From Ricordea florida (lineage: Eukaryota > Cnidaria > Anthozoa > Corallimorpharia > Ricordeidae): DNA of 64,000 nt. Each line of letters opens with the position of its first letter. Position 1 is the first letter of the stretch. The stretch spans positions 24,023,204 through 24,087,203 of the forward strand of contig OX453283.1 of the NCBI GenBank assembly GCA_949710005.1, given 5' to 3'. The position numbers and the translations under genes are program-made. Below, in pieces: positions 40,396-52,325 of this stretch. The notes under the pieces are model-generated. The model saw only the letters and a program-made list of their open reading frames with translations. It did no database searches and had not been told where the DNA came from.

Positions 40396-41028
40396 CTATG
40401 GAACGTGTGGAAAGCTAGTTTTGTGTTTTTTAGATTTTGGAACATTACACAGAGGGTATATTGATTTCTTTGTGTGCACACATGCTGTATATAGCATTTC
40501 AAAAACTTTATTACGTTCCACGTAGGCAATTGCATTTTTAAAAAAGTAACAGCTCAATTCCATAAAACAGTCAATTGCACAGGAGAACTTTCCTGGAACA
40601 TCTAAGCAGTAATTCTTGAAATGCATTTGCATTGCTGGGAGGTTTGAAGAACACAATGGTTCCGATAATTCTTTAGTAAAATATTTCTGAAATTGTGGTT
40701 TGTTTGGTGAAGTTTTATGGCCGTTGGATTCCTTTGATCCTGCTGGATTTCCATTAACCATATGGGCTTCCTTATTTGTAATTATATAAGGATTGAAACT
40801 GCCATTTGAAGCATGAGGAATTCTTCTAAACATATATTTTCGTTTGTAATGAAAAATGTATAATTCACGGCGACGAAAGGCGGACGTAAATAAGCATAGA
40901 TTGCACGATCTAAATTGTCCTAGCTGTGAATCTGCTGTAATACGAGAACACGAAGGTTTGATTATTGACCAACTGGTTCCATAAAGGGAAAGTGACGGAA
41001 TAAGCATGGTATAGTAAACGTAAAACAT
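40396..41028 (-). CDS. Unrecognised ORF, possible exon or transposon remnant (210 aa)
   Basis: A 210-codon open frame on the minus strand, the longest in this stretch outside the repeats. It has several Cys residues and the segment CAIDCFMELSCYFFKNAI, reminiscent of a Cys/Asp-containing protease-like helix start seen in some transposon-borne proteins, but I cannot place it. No splice or promoter context is convincing. It may be a decayed transposon fragment or chance. Confidence 0.25.
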   Translation of the reverse strand: MFYVYYTMLIPSLSLYGTSWSIIKPSCSRITADSQLGQFRSCNLCLFTSAFRRRELYIFHYKRKYMFRRIPHASNGSFNPYIITNKEAHMVNGNPAGSKESNGHKTSPNKPQFQKYFTKELSEPLCSSNLPAMQMHFKNYCLDVPGKFSCAIDCFMELSCYFFKNAIAYVERNKVFEMLYTACVHTKKSIYPLCNVPKSKKHKTSFPHVP

Positions 41029-42234
41029 GGCAAAATAGTACGGTGAACGTGTCCTTTAGTTATAGACTTAAGCTTAATCTTGACAAAGTTTCGGTAATTA
41101 CGTGTAGTGATTAGAACGTGTCTTAAATCTTGACAAGCGGCTGGCAATGACAACACTGGTAACCACAACACTGCATGAAACATTGAATGAAGCCTGAAAA
41201 GGAATTTTTTTTGTTAACCTTTCGAGCCCTGTACGTATTTGTTAGCCTACACCGCCGATATAAACAGTTATAAAAAACTGTGCTGAACGCAGTGATCAAG
41301 GAATAAGGTTATTGTTTTTTGCCTCGTCAGTGGTTTTAGATAACGCAACGCTGGCGTTCAAGGATAATTTCTGTGCTACAAGATGTGTACAGCAATCTCT
41401 GTTTCTTTGATTTCAAGACTATCAAGGACGTCGCAATCGACGAAAAACGCACTGGTTCGAAATTGACTAGTGATTCAAGTCTATTATAAGGATGTGTCAA
41501 TCGACGAAAGAATACGCTGGTTCTGAATTGGGAAGAACACGCTGGTTCAGTTCATGTAGCGAAGGACACGCTGGTTCTAACCAAAATTTGTGCGTATAGC
41601 CCTATTCCTTGATTAGCTGCTACTTACAACTCCAATAAGATAACGTGGCTAAAAGCCTTTTCAAACTGAAGAAAGAATCTGACAGTTTTCTCACATCAAC
41701 GAGCCTCGAACCACGAGGAGCAAACTCTTTCGATTTCTTGCACACAACGGCTCGAGCAATAAGCAACGTGACGTTCGGACGAGGAGCAAACTCTTCAGAA
41801 TTCTAGCACACAACAGGGCAAATTCTACCAAGACACGGACGAAGCAACCTCACGTTCGGACGAGGAGCAAATCAGAGCAAATCCTAGCAAGACACGGACG
41901 AAGCAGGAGATAACCAACGTGACGTCACTGCCCAAATAAGGGGTGTGACTTCTGTGTTGTGACTTCACTGCCCAAATATGGGGTGTTTACTTACACCCAA
42001 ATATGGTAAAAAAAAAGTCCCTTACGCAGAAGTTGAGATTTTTTCTGCTATATGCGCGGCATTATGATTCTGCCGCCTCGGCCAGCCTCGCCTCTTGGCT
42101 CGGCTGCCTCGTTGGCAAAGAGATATTCTAGTCTGAACACCAATACTGAACTCAACCAGTTTTCAATTAAGACCTTTCCACGTCAAACTGTGCATTTAGT
42201 TTTCTAACATTGTTCTCTCACTGTTTTTTTACCA
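41029..42234. other. Upstream region of discoidin gene
   Basis: It contains imperfect repeats of ACGCTGGTTC (41450-41580) and CGAGGAGCAAA (41717-41865), and paired GCCCAAATA-GGGGTG motifs (41931-41990). A polypyrimidine tract and acceptor (TTTTTTTACCAG, ending 42234) stand just before the ATG exon, suggesting an intron in the 5' untranslated region. No promoter can be fixed. Confidence 0.45.
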
Positions 42235-42241
42235 GACGAAA

Positions 42242-42325
42242 ATGAGTCGTTTGATGTTTTTGGTGGCGTTGTTGAGTCTCTCGTGTTCTGTGGCTCATTA
42301 TGTATGGGAAAGTGATCCAGCTGAG
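42242..42325 (+). CDS. Signal-peptide exon of five-domain discoidin (F5/8 type C) protein
   Basis: The exon starts at ATG 42242 and encodes MSRLMFLVALLSLSCSVAHY plus eight residues, a typical secretion signal, then a GAG|GTAATG donor. Downstream on the same strand lie five discoidin domains (43483-56299), so the gene encodes a secreted protein of roughly 750-800 aa. Discoidin domains bind carbohydrate, lipid or collagen outside the cell; in cnidarians such proteins occur in extracellular matrix and immunity. The exon ends in phase 0 but the first domain exon needs phase 1, so a small exon is missed between them, another donor is used (for example GAAA|GTGATC), or this exon belongs to a variant transcript. 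An acceptor-like site precedes it at 42234. Confidence 0.65.
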
Positions 42326-43140
42326 GTAATGATTCAATAGATAAAAACAAAAAGGCTTCATATTCACGCGAAACCATAGAAACGTGGAGGAGCCAATGCG
42401 TATCACCAGAAGCGTTCCCATGGAAATAAATAATGCTACATTAAGAACTCATATTTTTCGCCAAACTCCTTTCCACACAAGAAGACACCCATTTCTCTGA
42501 GGTGGGAACTCCAAAACTCTCGCTTGAAATATCCAAAAAAATCATCGTCTGATACGTTGTCACCATTGGCCATTTTGCATAGTAAAATTTCACATTTCTT
42601 TATAAGGATGTTACGTGGCGCAGCTTAATTGGCATTGTAATAACCCTTCTTTTATCCCCGCGAATCACGAGTCAAAATAGCATCTGCCACTGTGTTGTGG
42701 TAAAGACCATAAAATCCTTCACAGTTCTTTTAACTTAAACGCTTGGGTACATCACCCGACACCAGTAAAAAGCAAAAACCAAAGGTGGAATTACTTTCAG
42801 CAGTTAATTGATGACCGCTGCATGTAAGAACACATTAAAATTTCAGTTTTCTTTGAGACGTCTGCAACCCACTTTGCTTGAACTTTTTTACCGCCTTAAA
42901 ATTGGGTATAAAAACAAGAACCCAAGTATCTCTGCCTTTCATATTTTTAGTTACAGTTTTGGAAGTTACAGCGTCCTAAGCAAAACACGAAAAGGCAATA
43001 TATTCTCCCGGTCAAGTGGAAAAGTGGTAGGCTCTGTTCTGTTTTACTGGTGTTGCTGTAACTACTTTATAATTAACAGTAAGGGCATAACATATACATA
43101 TTACACCCTGCATAGGGTCAGTTTTCAATGACTTACGATT

Positions 43141-43440
43141 TCACTCTGGAGTGAAAGGGTGAAAAGATAGAACCACATTGTATGACTCAAGGTTTGACTG
43201 TGTGAGTGAGAGGGTGAAAAGATAGAACCACATTGTATGAGTCAAGGTTTGACTGTGAGAGTGAAAGGGTGAAAGGATAAGAACCACATTGTATGACTCA
43301 AGGTTTGACTGTGGCAGTGAAAAGGTGAAAATTAGAACCACATTGTATGACTCATTAATTAGGTTTGACTGTGGGAGTTAAGGGGTTAAAAGGGAGAATC
43401 ACATTTTAAAACTCAAGGTTTGACTCCAGGAGTGAAAGGT
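43141..43440. repeat. ~55-bp tandem repeat in first intron
   Basis: GAACCACATTGTATGA recurs at 43170, 43225, 43281 and 43335, each followed by CTCAAGGTTTGACTG or similar. A related stretch in opposite orientation lies in a transporter intron near 61885-61950. Confidence 0.85.
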
Positions 43441-43482
43441 TTTTAGGACAGAATTTCATAGTATTCTGCGTTTCTTTATCAG

Positions 43483-44582
43483 TATGCGAACTTCCTCTTG
43501 GACTTGAGGACAAGCGTATACCGGATGCAGCCATAACCGCTTCTTCAATTTATAACCCACAATTCGCTGCGCAATTTGCTCGTCTGAACACTAAACTTGT
43601 ACCAAGCAAACACCATGGATCATGGGCAGCTAAGACCAACGATGTGAATCAGTACCTACAAGTAGACATCGGAGAAAATGCATACGTCACCAAGGTAAAG
43701 TCAAACGCCGACGTTATGCTGAGCCCCAACCAGGAGGGGGTGGGGTTATGGGTACATGTTCTCATGTTCCCTTGATCGTTTTTTTAATTTTCTCCATTGT
43801 TCGCCATTGATAAAACTTGTGTATCCCTAGCTTATGACTAAACACGTCCTTACATCATTCGTTTCAATTTAAACAGGTAGGAACTCAAGGGAGAGATGAC
43901 TATCCAGAGTGGGTGAAATCATTCACCTTGTCCTACAGTCTTGATGGTTCACACTGGGTTCCATACAAACAAAACAGTGTAGAAAAAGTAAAATTTTTGT
44001 GACTTTTAAGCCATGTGATATTTATGGGTCTACTACCAACTGTGGATCAAACCATGCAGTGTGACCATTCTTTGTAACGCTACCGAACAGTACTGTACTG
44101 TGGTACTGTTTGTTTTACTATACAGTGTGGTTCTAACTTTTTCATCTGTGGATCAAACCATGTAGTGTGACCATTCTTTGTAAAGCTACCGAACAGTACT
44201 GTACTGTGGTACTGTTTGTTTGACTATTCAGCGAGGTTCTAGCTTTTTTTGTTGATCAGCCCATGCAGTGTGGCCATTGTAAAGTGGTACTGTTTGTTTT
44301 ACTATACAGTGTGGTTAACTGGCTTTTCCATCTAAGAAGCATTATAGCTAAGTCAAAGCAGATTGTTATAGTTTCAATAAAGACCATCCTTGCTCTCTTT
44401 GCTATGCATCTTAAGTTTTTTTTTAATAATTTCTTTTCAGGTTTTTCCTGCTAACCATGAACAGTACCAAGAAGTTCTTAACACTTTGTCCCCTCCAGCG
44501 CTCTGTAGATTCATCCGATTTCATCCAAAAACTTGGAATAATCATATTTCTATTAGAGTGGAGCTCTATGGCTGCAAGAACG
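43483..44582 (+). CDS. Discoidin domain 1 (three exons)
   Basis: Exons: 43483-43694, 43877-43987 and 44441-44582, all with AG/GT borders and compatible phases (starts phase 1, ends phase 1). The sequence shows the F5/8 C hallmarks: CELPLGLEDKRIPDAAITAS, GSWAAKTNDVNQYLQVDIG, LSYSLDGSHW, FIRFHP and VELYGC. The first and last Cys should form the domain disulphide. The outer phase-1 borders make the module symmetrical for exon shuffling. The first internal intron falls between VTK and VGTQGR. Confidence 0.88.
43990..44330. repeat. GATCAAACCATG / ACAGTACTGTACTG dispersed repeat, intron of domain 1
   Basis: Three tandem ~110-bp copies, each with GTGGATCAAACCATG and AACAGTACTGTACTGTGGTA. The same family, in the opposite orientation, occurs at 48690-48990, 49350-49555, 54715-54805 and 56300-56600. 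Confidence 0.85.
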
Positions 44583-44699
44583 GTATGTATCGAAATTATT
44601 TTTGGGTGACGGTTGTGGTGGGGAATGTAGGACCGATCGAATTGCTGAGAAGTTCCACTATTATTTGAATGTTTGAAATTTGTGCAATCACAGGATTAA

Positions 44700-44995
44700 A
44701 ACTGCATCACGTAAATAGTAATATCAATAAAGATAATGATAAGGGTGATGATAATGGTATTTACAATATGATAATCAGGATAAGACAATGATATGATATA
44801 AAATGATGTATGAGGATAATTGCATTGATAATGATATTGATAATTAAGACAATGATTATGATGACAATAGAATGATAACTATAATGGTATTATTGATAGT
44901 GATAATGATAATGATATTAATGAAATAATGATATTGATAATATTAATAATGGTAACGATATTGATATTGAGAATGATAATGATATTGATGATGTG

Positions 44996-45041
<46 letters not shown>

Positions 45042-45060
45042 TAATAATAACAATAGTAGT
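44700..45060. repeat. GATAAT-type and AAT microsatellite
   Basis: Long runs of GATAATGAT-like and AATAATAAT sequence occur in an intron, directly next to the LINE 3' end. Confidence 0.9.
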
Positions 45061-45720
45061 AATAATAATAACTACTTGTATAGCGCTTATCCGGTCCTGT
45101 TCTAAGCGCTTTACAAAGATAAAAGAAATTAGAATTTAGCATGATTCATGCATGTTAAAATAATTTTTATAAAGAAGAGTCTTAAGTTTGCGTTTAAAAA
45201 GATTTAAATTGTCACAAGAACGGATGTCATCAGGTAGTTTGTCCTAGAGTTCGGAGGCCGAAACAGCAAATGCTTTGGAGCCATACGTCTTGAGAATAAA
45301 GTTAACAGGATTCAGGAGTAATGTTGTAGATGACCGAAGCGTTCTTGAAGTTGAATAGCGGCGTATTAGGCCATGAATATAGATAGAAGAGCAGAATTAT
45401 TTTGAATTTAATTCGCTCGGAAACCGGAAGCCAGTGCAGGTCGAATAGAATAGGGGTGATGTGGTCGTACTTGCGAGACCTTGAAATCAGTCGAGCCGCG
45501 GCATTCTGTACTGATTGATTTTTTTTTTAAAATAACATATTTCGGGATGTTGTATAGAAGAGTGTTACAGTGATCCAGCTTTGAGGTTACAAAGGCAGTC
45601 TCAGTGGTTTTAATGGATAGAAATTTTCCTATACGGGAAATGTTTCGAAGATGATAGAAGGCAGAGTTACAAACAGAATTGACACGAGGAAGCATTGATA
45701 TAGTTAACTATCAAGAACGG
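45061..45720 (-). pseudogene. LINE 3' end (reverse transcriptase C-terminus and tail), decayed
   Basis: On the minus strand, an RT C-terminal region is readable (VNSVCNSAFYHLRNISRIGK, SKLDHCNTLLYNIPKYVI). It is followed after frame breaks by a KLPDDIRSC...FKRKLKTLLY-type end and a 3' tail with AAGCGCTTAGAACAGGAC. This is the arrangement of CR1/L2-type non-LTR elements. Frameshifts and stops make it inactive. It sits in the intron between domains 1 and 2. Confidence 0.8.
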
Positions 45721-45785
45721 CATCAATATTTCTGGAACATGGACGGACGGCTGGAATCTATCAGATCCAAAACGAAGTGGAGGTA

Positions 45786-46163
45786 AGGGACCGGTCATTA
45801 TTTATGTGCGGGGGTGGGGGGGGGGGATTTTTTTTGTTTTAGCATGAAAGAAAAAGCGTGACCCACCCCTTTAAGCACATTAGTTAATTCTTGACCCACC
45901 CCCATATAACTTTATTTAAGAGGTGACCCACCCCCAGCCCGCTTCAATCTATACCTCTATAAGGAGTTCCTGTTCATTGAACGAAATCAGCACATCTTGT
46001 GGACCAGTGTCCTACTCTGCGGCCACTTCTTGTTGATGTGCCTTCTTGTATTCTTACAGTATTGTTACAGTATGACTTCTCTTTTGGCCCACCCCTTTTC
46101 TCTGAAAAAAAATAGGCCTAGCCCCCCCCCCCCCACCCCCCACATAAATAATGGCCGGTCCCT
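45786..46163. mobile_element. MITE inserted in the LINE
   Basis: Ends AGGGACCGGTCATTATTTAT and, at the right, ATAAATAATGGCCGGTCCCT form imperfect terminal inverted repeats of ~24 bp. The interior is G/C-run-rich. It separates two LINE segments of the same orientation. Confidence 0.75.
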
Positions 46164-46239
46164 AAAGACTGTTGAGGGCTGTGCTTTGAGTAGAGATAAG
46201 CAAGTTTAGATTTGTCTTTGTTTAGTTCTGGTTTGTTTA

Positions 46240-46700
46240 ACGACATCTATTTATCAAGGTCGGATAAGCATTCCTCAATTTTAGCGATGCTTTTGGTTAA
46301 TTCCAGATCGTCGTTGGCAGAAAAGAAAATGTATAACCGAATGTCATCAGCGTAAAAATGAAATTGCATGTCGTGGAAATTAACGTAGAATGTCGGCAAG
46401 TGGAGTAGTGTAAAGTAAGTAGAGGATGGGCCAATCACAGAGCCTTGAGATACTCCACATTTGAGCTCACGTAATTGGGACTGAGACTTCGCCCCGTCGA
46501 TTAAGACAGCTTGCGTGCGGTTAGTATCGAGAATTTAGAATTCAATCTTTTGAGTAGTATTTTGTGATCGACAGTGTCAAATGCATCAGAGAGATAAGGT
46601 AACTGAGGAGAATGACAAAGTGGCGATTATCAATAGCAAGCAAAACGTCGTTGTGAACACGGATAAGGGCGGTTTCGCAGCTGTGAAATCCTTTTTAAGC
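46240..46700 (-). pseudogene. LINE reverse transcriptase core, decayed
   Basis: The minus strand encodes a YADDIRLY-type catalytic motif (FHFYADDIRLYIFF) and, further upstream in broken frames, FDTVDHKILLKRL. Both are RT palm landmarks. It continues the LINE at 45061-45720 across the MITE. Stops and frameshifts are present. Confidence 0.8.
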
Positions 46701-47217
46701 TGATATAACGATAATAACATCATAGCTATAATGATGATTATGATCATTATATTGATAATGATGATGTTATTGATAATAATGAGAATGAGAATGGTAATAG
46801 AATGGATAGTTATAATAATAATGTTATTGATAATCATGATAACAAAACTAAGAAACTCGGAAACTTAAAAAAGAAATGTATGAAGTCATTGGCTTTTTGA
46901 CACCCAAGCATTGCGCAACTTTCGCAAGCCAATATCTTCCCTGCTATAAAAAGTAACGTGCCGAAAACTTCACAAGTTACCTCGTTTTACAAGAACTACT
47001 GTGATACATCATCTTTAAGTATTACGGTTTTTCATAGAAAGGTATATGATAATGACGCATAATGTTAACATACTCTGACCTAAAAGGAAAACCTACTCTA
47101 ATAAACCCGCATGACAACTTCAGAGATTCCTAATCCAACCAATCAAAAAACCTGAAACAATCCAGCTTGATAGAATCGAAAGATAAACGTCACATCTTCG
47201 GGCTTTTTTGGTTACAG

Positions 47218-48350
47218 TTTACACATGCGCTCTGCCACTTGGCGTAGAAGATGGAAGAGTCCCAGACTCCTCCATGACAGCCTCGACCGTATATACCATC
47301 AATTACGCGGCTTCCCAAGCCCGAATCAACTTCCAGGGAGGTGGCGGAAAGAGCGGCTCATGGTCCGCTAAGGCGAACGACAAGAACCAGTGGTTGAGGA
47401 TTGACCTTGGTCACGTGATGCAAGTGACTAAAGTGGCGACTCAAGGCAGGTATGATTATGACCAGTGGATCGAGATTTACAGGCTCGAGTACAGTAGTGA
47501 TGGGATTCACCACGCCATGGTAATGGAAAATAGCAGGCCAAAGGTATGTTCGAAAAGGAGACGGACCAGGGTAGGGTGAGGTGGCAAAGGGGTCACTGTC
47601 ACTGTTTTCGCTTTTTGTATCTACGGGCTTTCTGTGGAGCCCTTTGATGTCATGCTATCGTGATTGTAAGTCAATTTTATAGATTTATTTATTTATGGAG
47701 ATTATAGATTTATTCATTTATTTAACTTTATTTATTTATGGAGCCCTTAGATGTCATGCTATCAAGTTTGCAAGTCCTTCTGTAATCAACAATTAAACCT
47801 TTGTGTAGATAATTGCAGTCCCTCGGATTCTCTTCGTTTTCTCCGATTCTTCTGGCCGGGCTCCGATATCTTTTACGAGCGCTGGCCTGCTTCACTTGTG
47901 GTTTTCTACGCTTGTTGGAAAAAGGGGCAGAGGTAGTATGGGGTGGGATGTATTTATTTTATCACAAAATATGACCTGTAATGAAAGGTTTGGCGCTCAC
48001 AGTATAAAGCGCAGTATACCGCACCCAAAATCGAATTTTCTAAACTATTGCACAGGGAAGCATAAAAGACCCAGGTATGAGATTTGTTACGTAGATCTTG
48101 CGAAATAAAGGAGTTAAAAGTTACTTAACTTATAACGGAACAAGTGATTATTAGCCACTTGGGAGCACTGCTGCTTAGATCTTAATGCACTTTGCATTAA
48201 TTCAACAGAATTTCGCTGCAAATACGGATAGGAACACGATAATCGTTCACACTCTAAGAGAACGCATTGACGCCCAATATATTACATTTCACCCGCAAAT
48301 CTGGCACGGTCATATATCCATGCGAGTTGAAGTCTATGGCTGCAGTCGAG
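47218..48350 (+). CDS. Discoidin domain 2 (two exons)
   Basis: Exons: 47218-47543 (first two-thirds of the domain in one exon) and 48209-48350. The sequence has CALPLGVEDGRVPDSSMTAS, GSWSAKANDKNQWLRIDLG, VATQGRYDYDQW, then QYITFHPQIWHGHISMRVEV and YGC. Borders are phase 1 on both sides. Unlike domain 1, there is no intron between the VTK and TQGR segments. Confidence 0.88.
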
Positions 48351-48404
48351 GTTAGAGACTTACAAATATAAACTACGTCTAGTAAAGTAAATGTGAAAGG
48401 AGGT

Positions 48405-48665
48405 ATTGTGGTGCAGTGATTAGCGTGTTGGACTTCACGCTGAGCAGGAGGTTGTGGATTCGAACCCTCAAACTTTCACTGTGTTGTTTCTTCAGACAAG
48501 TTAGCTTTTCCCTCAAGCTCCACCTATAAGTATAGATGGAGTATAGATATAGGATTATATTATCAAGGGCAACTGTGGAATCCCATCCAGGGGCGCAATA
48601 ACTAAATTCCTAGATGCTTCATACTACAAAACACCGGGATAAGCCCCGGTCGTGCGGGCATCATG
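48405..48665 (+). mobile_element. tRNA-derived SINE
   Basis: The head GTGCAGTGATTAGCGTGTTG (A-box-like) and GGTTGTGGATTCGAACCC (B box) is followed by a body with CCCATCCAGGGGCG and ACCGGGATAAGCCCCGG. The same body ending occurs in the SINE at 60655-61215. It lies in the intron between domains 2 and 3. Confidence 0.75.
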
Positions 48666-48689
48666 ATTAGTGTAAGCTTTACCAAGAGG

Positions 48690-48990
48690 TTTGATCCACA
48701 GATGAAAAGGATGGAGCCGAATTGTATGGTAAGACATACAGCCCCACAGTACTGTTCAGTAGCTTAACTAAGAATGATCAAACTGGATGGTTTAATCCAC
48801 AGATGAAAAAGTAAGAACCACACTGTATAGTAAAACAAACAGTACCCGCACAGTACAGTACTGTTCAGTAGCTTTACAAAGAATGGTCACACTGCATGGT
48901 TTGATCCACAGATGAAAAAGTTAGAACCATACTGTATAGTAAAACAAACAGTCAACTTTTCAGTAGCTTTCCATGCAATGGTCTGAAAAA
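48690..48990. repeat. GATCCACAGATGAAAAAG / CAGTACTGTTCAGTAG repeat, intron 2/3
   Basis: About three tandem copies of the ~105-bp repeat also seen inverted at 43990-44330. Confidence 0.85.
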
Positions 48991-49095
48991 AAACTTGGTT
49001 TGAAATATGGTGGCACACGGATGGCGTTATTCTTTCAAGGGGAAACTATTCTGTGCTTCAGTTTGGAAAAGCTTTAAACAAATTTCTTCTCCTAG

Positions 49096-51252
49096 TCTTT
49101 GGCTGTTTGACTGCGCTGGGCCTTGAAGATGGCAGAATTCGAGACAAAGCCATTACAGCTTCCAGTTCGCACAACAACAATTTCCTACCACCACGTGCGC
49201 GGCTCAACCACGGTTGGTCAGGGGGGGAGGGCTCCTGGGCAGCAAAAGACACGAAATCACCGTGGATTCAAGTAGACTTGGGAATAGTGACTCGAGTAAC
49301 AGGAGTGGGAACACAGGTAGGCATCAAGATAACAAGTATTCCATAGGCGCACTGTACCACTGTTAGTACCACAGTACAGTACTGTTCAGTAGCTTTATAA
49401 AGAATGGCCGCACTACATGGTTTGATCCACAGATGAAAAACTTAGAACCACACTGTATAGTAAAACAAACAGTACCACAGTACAGTACTGTTCAGTAGCC
49501 TTACAAAGAATGGTCACCCTGCATGGTTTCACCACCAGATGAAAAATTTAGGACCAAACACGTTTTAAGAGGTAAAATATCGCTTGTTTGCATTTTTAGG
49601 GGCGTTTTAATTCTGATCAATGGGTCATATCGTTCTGGGTGACTTATTCGTATGACGGTTCTCACTGGGTCAGTTACAAAGAAGAAAGTCAAGATAAGGT
49701 CAGTGAAACTGGGTAAATTAATTGCGATGGCTCGTTTGTTACCTCCGCCAACGGAGTTGGACGGAGGTTATGTCTTCACCGGCGATTGTTTGTTTGTATG
49801 TTAGCAGCCTAGCGTGCACATCGCTCAACCAATCATCACCAAACTTGGTCAAAACATTGGCTATGGTCTAACTTAGAACTGATTTAATTTTGGGGTATCT
49901 AGGTCAAAGGTCAAGGTAAAGGTCACGCAAAGACGAAAAAATCATTATTTCGCAATGAATCGCACTAGAATCATCACATCAACTTCAAACGAAAACTAAA
50001 ATGTGCATCTTTCAATTCTGCATCTGCCCATATGCCACATGATGCAGTAACATCAGTACCCTTGCTAGCGGGAAGGGGTCGAATGCGCTGGCGGAGGTCT
50101 GCGCTCTCGGAGGTCTGCGCTCTCGGAATGCTCTTGTTTGATATGGTATCGTGCCTTTCTGAACAACGGTGTGTAATGGGATTCTAGCAATTGTTTAACA
50201 CAAATGTCAAACTGCTTGAGTCAATATGTCCAGATTCTCGATGTCAAATGAACAATTTCTGGTGTGACACCTACAAAATGCTTGTTGCCACGTGTCGAAT
50301 TCCTCAAGTAAAATGTCAAATTGCTCAATGTCAAATGTCTTGTTAATTGGTATCAAATGTCATATTGATTAAGCCAAATCGCTTTGAGGGAAATGTCAAG
50401 TTAAAAGTCAAATGTCAAATTGTGTCAAGTCAAATGTCAAATTGTGTCAAGTCAAATGTCAAATTGTGTCAAGTCAAATGTCAAATTGTGTCAAGTCGTA
50501 TGTCAAATTGTGTCAAGTCAAATGTCAAATTGTGTCAAGTCAAATGTCAAATTGTGTCAAGTCAAATGTCAAATTGTGTCAAGTCAAATGTCAAATTGTG
50601 TCAAGTCGTATGTCAAATCGTGTCAAGTCAAATGTCAACTTGCGTCAATTCAGATATCAAATTGCTCGATGTCAAATGTCCAATTACTCAAGTCAAATGT
50701 CAAATTGCTCTCAGTCAAGTGTCAAATTGCTTTATTTTAAATGTCCAATATTTCAAGTCAATACACGTCATATCATTTAAAATTGCTCGTTGTCCAATTC
50801 ACGGTTTACTTGTGTTTGATTTGGTGAGGCTCGTTTGTGTTTATTTTGTGGTTGAATTTTTTTTCCTTGGTTTAAGTTTTATTTTCCTTTGTTTTTTTTT
50901 TAGTATGAAATGTGTGATAAAATTTGATAAAATTTGAACCAAGGATAAAATCGAACTACAACATATACGTGGGCTGAAGTGGTATCTTATCTAATTCCAT
51001 ATTTGAGATGGACTCAATTCTCAGTTCGAATTTGATTCAATCAGGATCAACTAACCTTTTGTATCTCGAGCCGAATGGCGGTGGTAACGCTTGCTAATTC
51101 TTGTTTTCAGATACTTGATGGAAATGACGATCGCAACACTATTGTTCGAAACGTGTTTTATCCAGTATTATATGCCCGTTTTGTACGGATTAATATCAAG
51201 ACCTTCCATAACCATCCTTCAATGAGATTTGAATTATACGGCTGCAAGCCTA
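49096..51252 (+). CDS. Discoidin domain 3 (three exons)
   Basis: Exons: 49096-49316, 49600-49698 and 51111-51252. Hallmarks are GLEDGRIRDKAITASS, GSWAAKDTKSPWIQVDLG, SYDGSHWVSY and RFVRINIKTFHNHPSMRFEL plus YGC. Phases match (1 to 0, 0 to 0, 0 to 1). The first internal intron splits VGTQ from GR, four codons later than in domain 1, and is largely made of a dispersed repeat. Confidence 0.88.
49350..49555. repeat. Dispersed repeat making up most of a 283-bp intron
   Basis: Two copies of the CAGTACTGTTCAGTAG / GATCCACAGATGAAAAA family lie between the donor at 49317 and acceptor at 49599. Confidence 0.85.
50400..50650. repeat. 22-bp minisatellite
   Basis: GTCAAGTCAAATGTCAAATT-type 22-bp units are repeated about 11 times, with looser TCAAATGTC copies on both sides. 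It lies in the last intron of domain 3. The three open frames through it are artefacts. Confidence 0.95.
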
Positions 51253-51581
51253 GTGAGTATTTTTGTGTTCTATTTTTCCTTCTTTCTATTTTCCCTGTGG
51301 TACGTTCTGAAATCAGTAGCTATATTCAATAACTATAGAGCGTTCAAAATATCTCTCTCCAAGTTATTACTGATTTCATTACATATGCGTAGGAGCTCAT
51401 GATATGCGTTAGTTCGACATAGCTCCTAAATGGTCAAGTTCGCCTTTTCCTTTTTATTGACTGTGACGAAGTCCAGGTCAATATAAACACAAAAAAGAAC
51501 GAGGCCATTTTGTTTTGTTGTTTCGCGGGACAAAACGGGAAATTTCGTGCGGGAATCTGCCCACTCGCGGAACCAGCCAAT

Positions 51582-51726
51582 GGCATATAATTCATGGTAG
51601 GCCAACATATAGTCAGTTTACAGGGGTATACAAGGGTTTACAAGGATATACCTTTGTAAACCCTTGTATACCCCTGTAAACACTATATTTGGTGACTATA
51701 TCGTGGTCTGCCATGAATTATATGCC
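51582..51726. mobile_element. Nested palindromic MITE
   Basis: Outer arms GGCATATAATTCATGG and CCATGAATTATATGCC, and inner ~30-bp arms beginning GTTTACAGGGGTATACAAGG around ATATA, can fold into one long hairpin. It is in the intron between domains 3 and 4. Confidence 0.8.
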
Positions 51727-52325
51727 CAGCCATATCTATAAAATAACATTATGAATTGTGAAAGAAGCAGAAAATATTCGTCCCTAGAAAGCGGCAAATT
51801 TATAAACTGACGGTTATAAACTGTTGGAAGAATCGAATGCTGTTAGTAACTACCCTATGACATGCTGTATGATTCAGACTTATTTGGCAGTGAACAAGGA
51901 TATTTGTTTTAAAGAGAAGTAATCTTTCCAACAAAGAACTACCTACATCCGTGCGATCAAAGCCAACAAACGAATACTACAAACAAGGGAGTCGAGGGCG
52001 CCATTTCTTTAACTGACCATAATTTTATAACTATGGAAAATGGTAGGGTTGTGGGATGTGGCTTAAAGTAACAATGTCAAAGTGTAGTAAGGGTATGTTA
52101 AGGCCACACATGTGCACACTAAGGCGACAGTGGAAGAAGGGATAATAGCATGTTGTTACCAAAAAGATGAAAAAATTGAGCTCAAAAGCCAGCAGCCATG
52201 GACAGCTGTTTAACTAGTTAACTTGAGAGCATGAAGGCAATCTAAATAGAATTCCTTCAAATAAAACAGGTCCATCCCTTAGTGTTTTCCAACTCTCTTC
52301 TTTTTCCCCACCCATCCCCTCATAG

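Noticed and set aside
44879-45142. Tyr-rich antisense ORF
   Set aside because: It is a translation of the AAT microsatellite.
50347-50937. Open frames across the 22-bp minisatellite
   Set aside because: They are low-complexity translations of the repeat in three frames.
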